NCBI RefSeq assembly: GCF_963676685.1
Contig: NC_092355.1
Coordinates: forward strand, 67,277,006 to 67,341,005
DNA length: 64,000 nt
Origin: Mytilus edulis
Taxonomy: Eukaryota; Mollusca; Bivalvia; Mytilida; Mytilidae
Direction of reading: 5' to 3'
Both the position numbers and the translations under genes were made by a program. This document shows, piece after piece, positions 11,040 to 21,429 of this stretch; within the stretch, counting starts at the first letter, position 1, and each line of letters begins with the position of its first letter. The notes below the pieces were generated by a model. It was not told the origin of the DNA. It searched no databases and saw nothing but the letters and a program-made list of their open reading frames with translations.

Positions 11040-11345
11040 TGGTCACTATTCACGTTTAAAAGTACTAAGAGAGCCTTAGTGTAGTGCTAAGCAAATTGAA
11101 CTACTAACACAAAGGTGCCTGGTTCCATCCCCGTTTTGGTGAGAAAATTTCAGGAACTGAATTTTCGACTCTCCCTTGAAACCAATTGCGAATCTGGTCT
11201 TGAGAAACAACGATAGTCCGTCGGAAGGGTACGATAAATGGCCGACCAATGTTAAGAGAAAGCCATATCTCTTGCATGTAAAAGAACCCTTTGAGATTTT
11301 TTTTAAAAGTGCAGGCGAATGCAGCTACAAGGGAGCACTCGGACC
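11040..11345 (+). mobile_element. tRNA-derived SINE with a conserved central domain
   Basis: The head (about 11050-11150) resembles a tRNA promoter: an A-box-like GTGTAGTGCTAAGC, then a B-box-like GGTTCCATCCC about 50 bp later. The body has CGATAGTCCGTCGGAAGGG, ACGATAAATGGCCGACC, and CATATCTCTTGCATGTAAA followed by GAACCC. That body pattern resembles the shared central domain of metazoan and bivalve SINEs (Meta/MESC type), as I recall it. The overlapping open frames on both strands (11104-11502) run straight through it and are not genes. Family naming needs a search. Confidence 0.5.
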
Positions 11346-11380
11346 CGCAAAGTTTAAAGGGATTACTATAAGTTGCAATA

Positions 11381-11412
11381 AAAGAGGGACGAAAGAAACC
11401 AAAGGGCAAAGA
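11381..11412 (-). repeat. Very short Penelope-like 3' end fragment
   Basis: TAAAAGAGGGACGAAAGAAACC is the reverse complement of the extreme 3' end of the Penelope-like tail (GGTATCTTTCGTCCCTCTTTT type). Only about 30 bp remain. Confidence 0.5.
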
Positions 11413-11553
11413 ATGAAAACAAAATATTTGGTAAAAATGAATATGTTTAAACTAAAAGTATTATATATAAATATAGACATTGCCTTGGAAGATGAAAAAT
11501 GAAATATAACATAACAAATTAAACAAATAAACGTTGCATTGAGTTTTTCATCA

Positions 11554-12153
11554 TTACCATGGCCAGGTGAATGATTTTTTATCGCTTTCTTTCGTCGGCT
11601 TTTCGATTTTCGCAGCTACAAACTGTATAGTTGTTGTATTATTAATGATCATGTTCTCAACATGATCTATATTGATTGTACTTGTGTTTCCAGCTATGAG
11701 TTCATTTACGTTTGTAACCTTTAAATTTTTAGAAAGAACAGTCACCATTTTCCCGATATCAGTTTCTTTTATATTCACATTTTCGTAGTCCGAATACTTT
11801 ATCCCTTTTGACTTATTTACATAGAAGTTGTCCTGACTTTCTAAATTTTCATAAAAGTTTAAATCTCCTGATGTTGACTGACTTTCCTGTGAATTTTCAG
11901 TCGTTTGGTGATCTGATAATCTCCGTTGAGACATTTCATCATGCTTACAATACTCCGTTGTTAATGTCTGATTTACATAAATATCTTCTATCTTCTTTTC
12001 AGTTTCTGCTGAAACTGGACCGGTGTAGACTTGATAACCATCACCATCTTCATCGTCTTCGTCTTCGTTGCTCTTCTTTTGTATATATGCCTTTCTTGGT
12101 ACGATTCTTAATTCTGCGTAGTCATATGCTTCCCTGTCGATGCCTTCCCTTCT
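11554..12153 (-). CDS. Gene A last exon: cytoplasmic tail with YxN motifs and a RHIM-like C-terminus
   Basis: The exon probably starts at 12153 after a TTTTAAG acceptor (phase 0) and runs 199 codons to TAA at 11554. It begins RREGIDREAYDYAEL, followed by an acidic stretch (residues 29-38). YxN motifs of SH2/Grb2 type occur at about residues 59 (YVNQ), 101 (YENL), 111 (YVNK) and 123 (YENV), with YAEL at 12. Residues 159-179 (TINIDHVENMIINNTTTIQF) form a beta-prone Asn/Thr-rich motif. It is conserved in the 25.3 kb exon and resembles a RHIM but has V where RHIM has Gly. No catalytic domain is seen. The open frame continues upstream of 12153 without support and is probably intron. The 13.4 kb exon precedes it in phase. 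A role as an intracellular signalling tail is inferred; the product is unnamed. Confidence 0.65.
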   Translation of the reverse strand, partial: RREGIDREAYDYAELRIVPRKAYIQKKSNEDEDDEDGDGYQVYTGPVSAETEKKIEDIYVNQTLTTEYCKHDEMSQRRLSDHQTTENSQESQSTSGDLNFYENLESQDNFYVNKSKGIKYSDYENVNIKETDIGKMVTVLSKNLKVTNVNELIAGNTSTINIDHVENMIINNTTTIQFVAAKIEKPTKESDKKSFTWPW

Positions 12154-13380
12154 CTTAAAATTAATTGTACAAAATAAACATGACAATTCAATATTTAGTA
12201 AGGAAATGAGTCTATTTGGACAGGTTTTTTTTATAAAACACTCTGGCAAAACATTGTCACAAAATGTGTCGAAACGTAACATGAGATTGTTAACTTTGAG
12301 AAATAAACTGGAATGTGTATATTTTATTACATTTAAAACAAGGCGCGACGTCAAACTCTTTCAGTTATGATCATACAATTTAGATGTAAATTTCATATGT
12401 TAACTGCCATATTTCGTTTTATGTATTTACGTATTTCATTTGTAAATATTCTGCACTATTTCCGTGAACATAGTTAAGATGTTTCCACATGGGTTAATTC
12501 GATTGTTATTCAATACAATTAGTTTGCATGTTTTGTTTATACCATAATGACACATTCTCCGCAAGGACAATTCTAATTTTCAGTTCTAAAGAAAACGATC
12601 TAACAATCAGTATTTGTTTTTATAAAATAGCGATATTCACAGTTACATGTTACCTGAATTTTTTCTACAGTCTATTACAATGATTTGAAAAATTAGTTTG
12701 ATTTGGCAATATGGAAATACATTTCATACGTATAAACTAACTCTATTATTAAAGGCAACAGTAGTATACATTTGTTCGAATGACAGTGACTGCGAATACG
12801 TACAAAAAAAAAACAACAAAAAAACTGCAACTTTCAGTACTAAAATCAAGAATACCAAAATTGTTGTAACGTATAATTATTCTTTGTGTAAATATGGTTG
12901 TCTTTTTATATTAAAAGTTGCTGTAACAATATAATGACCAGATGTGTGTGCTTGTCAATGTAGTGTTTGATGATATAATAAACCAAATTTCGAGAATTTG
13001 AAACATGACAAAGAATAATATATGGAACACTAGTACTGTGATGTATAAAAAGAGCTTTATATTTTGTAAATATAATATTTGCTCCTTTTTTAATCAACGC
13101 GGAAAATATGTTAACACTTTTAAGATATTTTTGTCATAATATCAAAATTCATTCTGTCGGTGAATTATGGAAACAAGACAATATTTATTAGCACATATAT
13201 TTCAAATAAAACAGTTTAACGTTTACTCTTGTCTAAAAATAAAATGAGCGATTGTAAATTTGAATTTACTTGTAATCGATATGCTTACTGACGTAATCAA
13301 ACTTTAGGTGTTTGTATGATTATCATCAGCGTTACAATTTCACAAATTGAATAGTCGTGTAACACTAACATTAAACTCAC
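12154..13380 (-). other. Predicted intron of gene A
   Basis: Lies between the GTGAGT donor after 13381 and the acceptor before 12153. It is AT-rich with only chance open frames (for example 12698-12934 plus and 12906-13097 minus). No repeat family was recognised. Confidence 0.45.
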
Positions 13381-13512
13381 TTTGCCATGGATAGTTGGAT
13401 CTTTTACATAACCATTAAGCATCCTCTTATGACCATCTGAGCCTTCAGGATTTTCTAAATTTACGAGCTTTACTTCATTCTCGTTGCCTAATTTCTTTTC
13501 CAATGGACACCT
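13381..13512 (-). CDS. Gene A penultimate exon, juxtamembrane cytoplasmic segment
   Basis: A 132-bp exon (44 codons) bounded by an AATTACAG acceptor and an AAA|GTGAGT donor, both phase 0. It encodes RCPLEKKLGNENEVKLVNLE, then NPEGSDGHKRMLNGYVKDPT and IHGK. It is hydrophilic and charged with no transmembrane segment and no domain I recognise. Its frame joins cleanly to the tail exon at 12153, and upstream to the phase-0 donor at 15610 that follows a transmembrane-like segment. I therefore place it just inside the membrane. No similar exon was found for the 25.3 kb paralogue. Confidence 0.55.
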
Positions 13513-13545
13513 CTGTAATTAAAAGACATCGATACTATTCTTAAA

Positions 13546-13728
13546 ATCCGGAGCACCCTGAGATCAGTTTTTGGTGGTGTTCGTGCTGCTAAGTCATTAG
13601 TTTTCTATGTTTTGTCATGTGTACAACTATTTGTCTGTTTGTCTTTTTCATTTTCAACCATGGCGTTGTCAGTTTATTTTCAATTTATGAGTTTGGTTGT
13701 CACTCTGGTATATTTCGCCCCTCTTTAA
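13546..13728 (+). repeat. Penelope-like 3' tail, truncated copy
   Basis: Contains CCGGAGCACCCTGAGATCAG, TTTTTGGTGGTGTTCGTG, AGCCATGGCGTTGTCAG-like and ATGAGTTTGGTTGTCAC, ending TTTCGCCCCTC. It lies in the intron between gene A exons, on the opposite strand to the gene. Confidence 0.7.
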
Positions 13729-15046
13729 TGTGCCTTTATGAAACATTTACAAAATTTTGACTCTTGTACTTAAATAAGACACTGTGAAGTACAATACCTT
13801 GTCTTTAGTGCGGCTGAGAAATCTTCACCATTTTAATTGATAATTGTATATCCATGGCGGACCTGATTGTTACATCATGGTTACATAAATGCACTTAAAA
13901 CATACAATTCCATATATTTTCAACTCAAAACAAATGAAAATATATGTGTAGATGTATATTTTTAGATTTAAACAGCAGATCTCATACCTTTTATCAAAGT
14001 TACTAAGCACCTTATGTTTAATTGTTATTGTCATATAAGCAAACTTAGGTAAGTAACAATGATAGATATAAAAGCACAAAACAAATTTGTTATTTTAACA
14101 ACAAAAATCCAGAAAACTTTATCTTTTCTCAGGACTAAAGACTATTAGTTATCACCATTGGTAATAGAGATAAAATTGCACATCGTTACATGTCATAATT
14201 TGTTTGTTTATTAATTTTAATAACAAAATCCTTTCAAAGGACTAAATCACCCATTGATAAATTTAGTTTCATTGTAAAAGACGATATCAAGTTTTCTACC
14301 GGAAATAGATTTACATCAAACAAAAGGATAATTATGATGTTACAAGGGATTGTATATTATCCTTTGTCTTTTATTTTTCGAGAGCTGTCTCTGATTGACG
14401 TTTACCCATATTTCCTTTTTATTTCCAGATGTTAATATAATTCTGCTTTAAAACTTGATCTAATCGTAGTGTATCATTTAGAGCTCAAACCCACACGATT
14501 CCTTTCTGTTCAGATAATAAAACAATTAAATCGATAATTTTCCATATATTTACAACGGTAAAATGTTGCATACTTGCACTTTCGATTATTGTAATTTGAA
14601 ACCTTTATAGTTTCCTAATATTTTGACAGACACCATTTCACTTAAAATGTGTTCTTTATTATGAATTAAGGTTCATATATAGTTTGTCATACTCTAGATG
14701 AGTAATCGAATTGACTTTTAACTTGAATTAAAATACCGATCCACTTAACAAAAATATAAAGAAAAGTTCTTTGATATGTTTAAAAATAGTAATATTAAAG
14801 AGAAAAAAAAATCTTAAAGTCAAGACTTTTCTTTCTTACATTTTTTCACGAAACTGAATATTGAAATTTTCCACTGCATTAATTTTTGTAGAAGAGAGAC
14901 GAATGATACAATATTGACATAACACATGAGTAAAAAAAAAAGTAAAAACACCAAGATCGAAAAAGACAAAAAGACAAAAAGACAGTACACAAAACACAAC
15001 ATAGAAAACCAAAGAATGTTAGTCATTCTAAGAAAAAATATTTATA
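13729..15046 (-). other. Predicted gene A intron sequence, no element recognised
   Basis: AT-rich sequence with chance open frames only (13870-14079, 14820-15026). The latter lies in a lysine/poly-A-rich stretch and shows no conserved motif. Confidence 0.35.
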
Positions 15047-15235
15047 ATTAAGAAGATGTGGTATGTGTGCCAAAGGGACAACTCTCCATCCAAGTCACAA
15101 TGTACAAAAAGTAAGCATCGATAGGTCAACGTACGGCTTTCAGCATGAAACCATGGCTCACACCGAACAACAAGTTGCAACATGACAAGTGTAAAACATT
15201 TCAAACATAAAAATCAACGGTCTAAAAAATTAATA
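15047..15235 (-). repeat. Repeat family R3, one terminal end
   Basis: Starts AAGAAGATGTGGTATGTGTG, then GGGACAACTCTCCATCC, GTACGGCTTTCAGCATGA and GGCTCACACCGAACAACAAG. These are the landmarks of R3 copies at 27.4, 38.2, 38.4 and 58.9 kb. Only one end is present. Confidence 0.65.
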
Positions 15236-15609
15236 AAAAAAACTTCATCACATACACAAAATGATACTTAAAATTGTCAAAAGAAGTATGAACATTTCAA
15301 TCGTCCAGTATTTGACAGAATGACCTCTTTATGAGTTATGTCCGGGCATAAACCTTGATTTGAAATTGGTTTGAAACACCCTTCTCATTCATTTTCTAAT
15401 TACTCCAAATGATCAGACATCCAAGAAAGTTACAATTCTTATTTTCATTTTTTAACTTTCATAAGTTTCTTTAATATTTGAACTCGACACAATATTGAAT
15501 TTACCATTTCTGTTCTAATACCAGAAATCGCCATAGTAATTTAAAAAGTTTATATAATAATAGTTTCTCTAGCAGCAGTGTTGCAGATAACCTTGATTGA
15601 ATAACTTAC

Positions 15610-15720
15610 TTTTATATTTTTTGTCCGTCCCTGACCGCAAGCTGGGCGCTGTCTTCTCCAGCAACACACAAAAGCTGACATTACAACTGCAATAATCGAT
15701 ATTTCGAATGATTTATGTTG
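15610..15720 (-). CDS. Possible gene A transmembrane exon (5' limit unknown)
   Basis: The minus strand reads KSFEISIIAVVMSAFVCCW followed by RRQRPACGQGRTKNIK, then a clean AAA|GTAAGT donor at 15610 in phase 0, matching the exon at 13512. The hydrophobic run followed by RRQR looks like the cytosolic end of a single-pass helix, as in the 39.3 kb exon (helix then RKRRR). A possible acceptor, ATTATTGCAG, would start the exon at 15686 in phase 1. Alternatively it is longer and its ectodomain part has decayed. I found no cysteine-rich sequence just upstream. It could be a relict exon. Confidence 0.4.
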
Positions 15721-15880
15721 ATTATTTTTTTTATGTTAACAATTTTTGAATGAGGAAGCGTTTGATAAACTTAAATACATAAACAAAATCAATCGGGGAA
15801 TCCCCCATCTAGCTAAAAATAATAATTTCTTCGAATAAAAAATCATGTTGTTGTTTTTGCACTCTTCACAAAATACAAAC
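15700..15880. repeat. Segment paralogous to about 19.74-19.88 kb
   Basis: Shared stretches are TGAGGAAGCGTTTGATAAACT against TGAGGAAGCTTTTGATAATCT, ACAAAATC, and AAATAATAATTTCTTCGA against AAATAAATTTATTCTTCGA. This is an old duplication of intronic-type sequence near membrane-protein exons. Confidence 0.45.
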
Positions 15881-16506
15881 AGTAAATGTACCAGCTAAAT
15901 ATAATATACCAGCACTAAGTTTATTATGGTTCAGGTCAATGTGTTTGTGTTACAAGGTGTCATACCACCAATTACTACCTCACATTTAGAACGTATGAGA
16001 AAGTAGGCCGACTCGGACAAAAAATAGTGCATTTGATGTCATTGTTCACCTTAACTAACCAACAGAAAATGTGCAGAAATGAAACTTTTGTTGAAAGAGA
16101 AATATATTAAGACCATTTCGAGCCAACTTTTACCTGTCTAGATGTTTGGATTTAGAATTGAGAGTTAATGCGCTCCATGGTATACTAATTTAAGATTTCC
16201 AGAAAACCATGGGTTATTTTTAGTGGTACCTCCTTTCGGAGTTCTCTTCTTTCTTATATGATTTTGAATGTATGTTTAAAATTGGCATGCAGAAAGGTGA
16301 CACATGTACAATTCAGGATATACCTAGTTTCTATGAGGTTAAACGTAAGGTAAAATATTTAGAAAGCTGTGAAAATTGCAAAATTTGGTTGAACAGATAA
16401 TTGGTGGTGTGACACCTAATCACAACTACATATCTAATAGTCTACACCAAAAGAATATTCTTAATTTGGAAATAATACATGAAAAAAATTTAAGCAAACT
16501 ATTGTT
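15881..16506. other. No gene recognised
   Basis: No conserved frame or repeat landmark is visible. The right part may include decayed upstream sequence of the RT fragment that follows. Confidence 0.3.
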
Positions 16507-16835
16507 AATTTTCCATTTTTAGATGGTGATGTTCCTTTGGAACCATCTTACTGTGTTTATATTTCTCAGCTCGTTCGAATTGCCCGTGTCTGTTGTGACG
16601 TTTTTGATTTTAACGAACGCAATCTATGTATTACTGGTAAATTATTAAACAAGGGATTTTGTTATTATAAATTACATAAAACTTAAAATATGTCCACAGA
16701 TATAAAGATTTGGTTTTGAAATTTGGTTGTACCTGTAGAAAACTTAATTCAAACTGGATAACACATCCTCATTTTTACGGAAAAGATGTTAACCGTCCCC
16801 GGAAATTTAAAATGATTCTTGTAGACTTATCGCTC
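16507..16835 (+). mobile_element. Second Penelope-like RT fragment, decayed
   Basis: Translation gives NFPFLDGDVPLEPSYCVYIS, QLVRIARVCCDVFDFNERNL and ITGKLLNKGF, then stops. A downstream block, GKDVNRPRKFK preceded by THPHFY, follows the pattern of the family's C-terminal end. It aligns with the distal part of the RT at 8.88-9.06 kb (YGVYISQLIRYS, LLTRKLLNQ) but is a clearly different lineage. The palm motifs are absent, so this is a 5'-truncated relict. Confidence 0.6.
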
Positions 16836-17269
16836 CTTTAAATATACTTATTCTAAAATGTTACCAATTCAACACTGTAATAAGATCATTGAATATTGTT
16901 TTAATTGGCATAAATATTGATTTTATTATCAGTAAATTAAAAGCAAACTAAATATTACTAGTATGTTATATACATATACACATTCATGGATCTACAATCT
17001 GTCGATACCTGTACTTTGGCATAGCACATGGTCATGTTTTTCTATGACTGTTTATGACGTCTTTACATTAAATCCACTGTTTATGACGTCTTTACACTAA
17101 ATCCATTGGATGTTGGATGTGTACGGATTGATAGTTTAGTCTTTTATGCATGATTTTTTAAATTATTTTTGTTTTCGGGATGTACAAGTACCCGACCACG
17201 TTCATTTCTATTTTTGTCCATCTGATGAGTAAAGCCTTTTTCAATTAAATTTTATAGTTCGTTCTGAAG

Positions 17270-17640
17270 TTGTACTGTTATACCACTGTCCCAGGTAAAG
17301 GGGAAGGTTTTGATCCCGCTCACATGTTTAACACCGCCACATTTTTTTATGTATGTGCCTGTCCCAAGGCAGGTACCTGTAATTCAGTGGTTGTCGTTTG
17401 TTTATGTGTTACATACTTGTTTTTCATTCATTTTTTTTACATAAATAAGGCCGTTAGTTTTCTCGTTTAAATTGTTTTACATTGTCATATCTGGGCCTTT
17501 TATAGCTGACTATGCCTTATATAGACTTTGCCTATTGTTGAAGGCTATACGGTGACGTATAGTTAATATATGTGTCATTTTTGTCACTCTCTTGTGGAAA
17601 GTTGTCTCATTGGCAAACCACAGCTTCTTTTTTATAAAAA
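17270..17640 (+). repeat. R1-like and R3-like composite repeat remnant
   Basis: The left part has GGGGAAGGTTTTGATCCCGC, CATGTTTAAC and GCCTGTCCCAAGGCAGG, which match the reverse complement of the distal part of R1. The right part has TATAGCTGACTATGCC, TGAAGGCTATACGGTGACG and GGAAAGTTGTCTCATTGGCA, matching the R3 terminal region. The open frame at 17270-17470 is incidental. Confidence 0.5.
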
Positions 17641-17804
17641 AAAATTCTCTCAAAAACCCTTCAACAAAATTACGTCTATTAAGTTTATTATGGTTTCGCT
17701 TGAACATGCTATTACATGTACCTTTCACGTATAATAAAAGCTCAAACACAATTCATCACAATTTACATACTTGTAGTTATCTCCAACATACAATAAGTAA
17801 TAAG

Positions 17805-18205
17805 TCATTAACCTTAACCCTAACCCAACCCTAACCCTACCCTAAACCTAACCTTAACCCTAGCCCTACCCTCACCTTAACCTATACTCAACCCTAACCT
17901 TAATCATAGCCCTAACCTAACCCTAACCTAATCCTAACCCTAGCCTAATCCTAACCCTAACCTAATCCTTACCCTAACCTAATCCTAACCCTAACCTAAT
18001 CCTAACCCTAACTTAATCCTAACCCTAACCTAATCCTAACCCTAACCTAACCCTAACCCTAACCCTAACCCTAAACCTTAACCCTGACCCTAACTCTAAC
18101 CCTAACCCTAACTCTTACCCTAACTCTAACCCTAACCTTAACCCTAACCCTTAACCCTAACCCTAACTTTTAACTCTAACCCTAACCCTAACCCTAACTT
18201 AACGC
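17805..18205. repeat. Interstitial telomere-type repeat block, degenerate (CCCTAA)n
   Basis: About 400 bp of CCCTAA/CCTAA/CTTAACCCTAA units on the plus strand (TTAGGG type on the minus strand), with one interior stretch of regular 12-bp CCTAATCCTAAC units. TTAGGG is the usual telomere repeat of bivalves. It is internal here, flanked by unique sequence on both sides, so it is a subtelomeric relic, a fusion or repair scar, or telomere sequence joined by an assembly artefact. Confidence 0.9.
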
Positions 18206-18820
18206 TATCTTCAGTTGGACAGCCTAACATTCGACAACAATCGGGGTCATGGAACTTTGAAAGTATTGGATCTCTTTCGTAGGGAATATTAAGATTTTAT
18301 TTTATTCCATTGCCAAATAGTATTTAGAAAAGATAAACGCTTTATAAGTTCTATTCTAAAAGATTGTACATTAAGATTAGTGTTTTTTAACCTTAATATG
18401 CATTCATAGTTATTGTTAAATACCACTGTACCACAGAGACTATACTATATTATTGATTAATAAATCCAAGACACACAAAGAATAGTTGATAATTTAATCT
18501 GATCAACAAGTCTTCTTGATCTTGAACATAGCTTTTGTTTAACTTAAAGGCGGATGTGACCTACCTTTATCAACAACTTATCTTTTACTTCTCTGACAGT
18601 TGTAAACAATGTTGCATCTCTATTATTTTCTTAGGAATAATATTCATATGTTGCCATACTAAAAAAGACAGTGTGTTTTTTGTACTATTAATCTTTACAC
18701 TGTATTTGAATTATGTTGACCAAAAAAATCCAAACAAAAAATCAATTGAACTTTAATTTGAATTTGAAGTGACTGTCATACAAGTGAAAAGATTAGAGCA
18801 ATAAAACCAGGTTCAATTTA
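18206..18820. other. No gene recognised
   Basis: A 73-codon plus-strand frame at 18535-18756 has hydrophobic runs but no start context or recognisable motif; it is treated as chance. Confidence 0.3.
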
Positions 18821-18821
18821 C

Positions 18822-18945
18822 CATTTTGCATGTATCAGAAATATGACAGTTGATGTGTTTTATCTTTGATTTTGCCTTTTGATTAGGGAATTTCCGTTTT
18901 AAATTTTCCTCGGAGTTTAGTATTTTTGTGATTGAACTTTAACGA
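18822..18945 (+). repeat. Dispersed repeat R4 (TATGACAGTTG...TTTTCCTCGGAGTTTAGTA)
   Basis: Contains CAGAAATATGACAGTTG, GATTTTGCC, GGGAATTTCCGTTTTAAATT and TTCCTCGGAGTTTAGTATTT. Related copies lie near 26.66, 28.98, 32.19, 36.41 and 44.68 kb. Confidence 0.55.
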
Positions 18946-19340
18946 CTGGTAAGTTAAATTGGAAAAGTCATGTCTAGACTTAGATTGATAGCGAATAAGG
19001 AGAATACATAAATCTAAGCAACTTCTATTCAGATTAGTACTTCCGTAATTTTGACTAACGTGTATATGTTAATTGTTTATTTCATCGCAGTTCATATAAG
19101 TAGTATGTTTCTCCTTCTCATTGTAAAAAAGGGAAGAAATAGAAAGTATCATAAGTGAATAAGTCAATTATAATCATCATTAGACTTTCTAGTTGACAAT
19201 ACTTAATGTCGTTTTAAAAACCATTTTCAATATCATTTGGTCCCTTTGATGTCTCGTATAATCTACTGTAAATGTGATATAAAACTGAAGATGATATTTT
19301 ATTATGCTCACAAATCATATCTTTACAAATCCTGGATATA
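18930..19340. repeat. Old duplicated segment D1
   Basis: Colinear with 20740-21140: GTCTAGACT(T/C)AGAT, ATGTTAATT...TCATCGCAGTT, TATAAGTGAATA, GTAAATGTGATATAAAACTGAA against GTAAATGTGATTTAAAGCTGAA, then the same ATATTT...ATGCT block. Part is shared with 6410-6700. No exon is visible in it. Confidence 0.6.
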
Positions 19341-20739
19341 ACTAGATTCATAATTCATAAAGTATACAAGCGAATGAGATAACAACCAAATAAAACAATA
19401 ATAATAATAGAAAGAACAGAAAACTTTACATCAACGTATTGCCAAAAATGATGGAAAAGTGATACTACATATACCAAGTTGTCAGGAACATAACTAAATC
19501 AAGTAAAAAATAATTTTAAATTAACTTTGAAATTTACTTGTAGTTTGACATGGTCTTCATATGCATTTCCCAGTTATCCCAAGAAAGTTTAGATCGTATT
19601 CAAAAGAAAACATTGCACATATTTTAAAAAGAAAAGAATGTCTCGAGTAAAGAGTTCTTTAAGAACTCAAATAAAAAAATGCTTTTAACTTACAGTATTG
19701 GTCATCAAAGTTCAAGTATTCAAATCAAACTTGCCGAAAGTGACATCAATTTTTGTTGACAATTGTTACATTGAGGAAGCTTTTGATAATCTAAATATAG
19801 AACGAAACAAAATCCATCTTCATCATATACATGTATCTAAAAATAAATTTATTCTTCGATAAAATTACCAGTTAAATCCTTGATCGTCTTTTTCCATTTA
19901 TAGGCGTGACTCAAATATACAAATTCACAAGAACCTGACCACACAAATCTTTCTTTTTATTTAAACTCATTTTCATTTCATTCACTTAACTGTATATGCT
20001 CTTAATATTATCAAAAAAGGTCAATCACAAACCATAACCACTTTTTATTTATTTTATTTTTTTTTGGATAAAAATATGATGTGAAATTGATGGCTGATCG
20101 TATGTAATGGAGAACGAGGATCCTTTTTGGGATTTTGAGGGAATTAAGCGTTTTGTTTTTGTCTTTTATTCGTTACTCGTTTGAATTTGGCACATCATTT
20201 TATCTGTTCCTTTCCTCATTTTACCTTATGTTACTTTATATCATTTGTATTTTTTTCTGCACTGTATTCTGCAAATTTTGTCCATTATTGTCTATTCTGC
20301 AACCTTTATTGAGGCCCAATTCACATAAAACAAAAAGCAATATTAAAAGGAATAAATGTTGTCACATGTGTGAATGTATATTATCTAGTCAAAATCAGCA
20401 ATTAGAAATTAGAAACACACTAAGCTCGTCGTCATTTGTCCTGTATGCAAACTATGTTCTCATAACATGTGTTCTATGATCCATCCCGATAAGAGTAAAT
20501 TAAAAACGTGCTTCGGACGCTGAAAACTTGTGTGAAGTATTATTTCATTTATTATCAATGTGTTTGTATTAAATCAAATTACATTTTAATCCTTTTGTGT
20601 TGCCTCTTTGGTTATTGACCAAAAGGAAAATGAAATTTGTGGAAAGTTTGCACCTAAAACAATTACAGAATGAATTAAAAGACTCGGGCCTAGAAGACAA
20701 TAACAATTAAAGATAAAAGAACCATTTAACTTTGATGAG
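19341..20739. other. No gene recognised
   Basis: Includes the paralogue (19.74-19.88 kb) of the 15.7 kb segment. A 114-codon plus-strand frame at 20135-20479 is rich in Phe/Leu/Cys and reaches a stop; I recognise no domain and no matching splice sites, so I do not call it a gene. Confidence 0.35.
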
Positions 20740-21140
20740 TTTATAACTTTAATTTTAAAAGATCAAGTCTAGACTCAGATATAAAGCGGAAAAGGATAGT
20801 TACTTTTGACCACTTAGCTATTTCAATTTAGAAAAGTATTTCCGTAGTTTTTAATGACGTCAGGTTATATTTTGATATGTTAATTCATCGCAGTTTTCAT
20901 AAAAAGATTGTTTCCCTTCTTATATAAATCGACAGAGATTATAAGTGAATACACACGTTTTCAATATTAACCTCTCAAGTAGACAATGCTTCATAAAGTT
21001 TTTAAACCAAAACACACTATTAGTATCGTTTTGTGCATTGGATGTCTTGAAATATATACTTGTAGTGTAAATGTGATTTAAAGCTGAATATAATATTTCA
21101 ATATGCTTTAAAATACCATATTTATAGATGTTGGATATCT
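20740..21140. repeat. Old duplicated segment D1, second copy
   Basis: Colinear with 18930-19340 over about 400 bp with many substitutions and small indels. The two copies are about 1.8 kb apart in the same orientation, so this is an ancient tandem or dispersed duplication. Confidence 0.6.
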
Positions 21141-21429
21141 TGATACTTTTTACACTAGCCTACTTCTATTCAAACATATTTTTTTTATATCTTGGATACA
21201 AATGCATTACAAAACAATCAAGAAAGACCATGAAAAAACAAAAGAACATACATGTACTGTCTAAAAAATAGACAAGTAATAATACAATTACTACATGTTT
21301 AGCACTTAATTATCCAAACGTAGACAGAAATGAAATATACATAAATTGTAATCAAAAGAATAACAATTAGTAACCCGATCGCTTCTCCAAAAAACACGAC
21401 AGGCACGGCCTTTGGATTAACACAATTGC

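Noticed and set aside
11104..11502. 101- and 108-codon frames on opposite strands
   Set aside because: Both run through a SINE-like element and a Penelope tail end.
20135..20479. 114-codon Phe/Leu/Cys-rich plus-strand frame
   Set aside because: No domain, no splice support and low-complexity hydrophobic composition typical of T-rich DNA.
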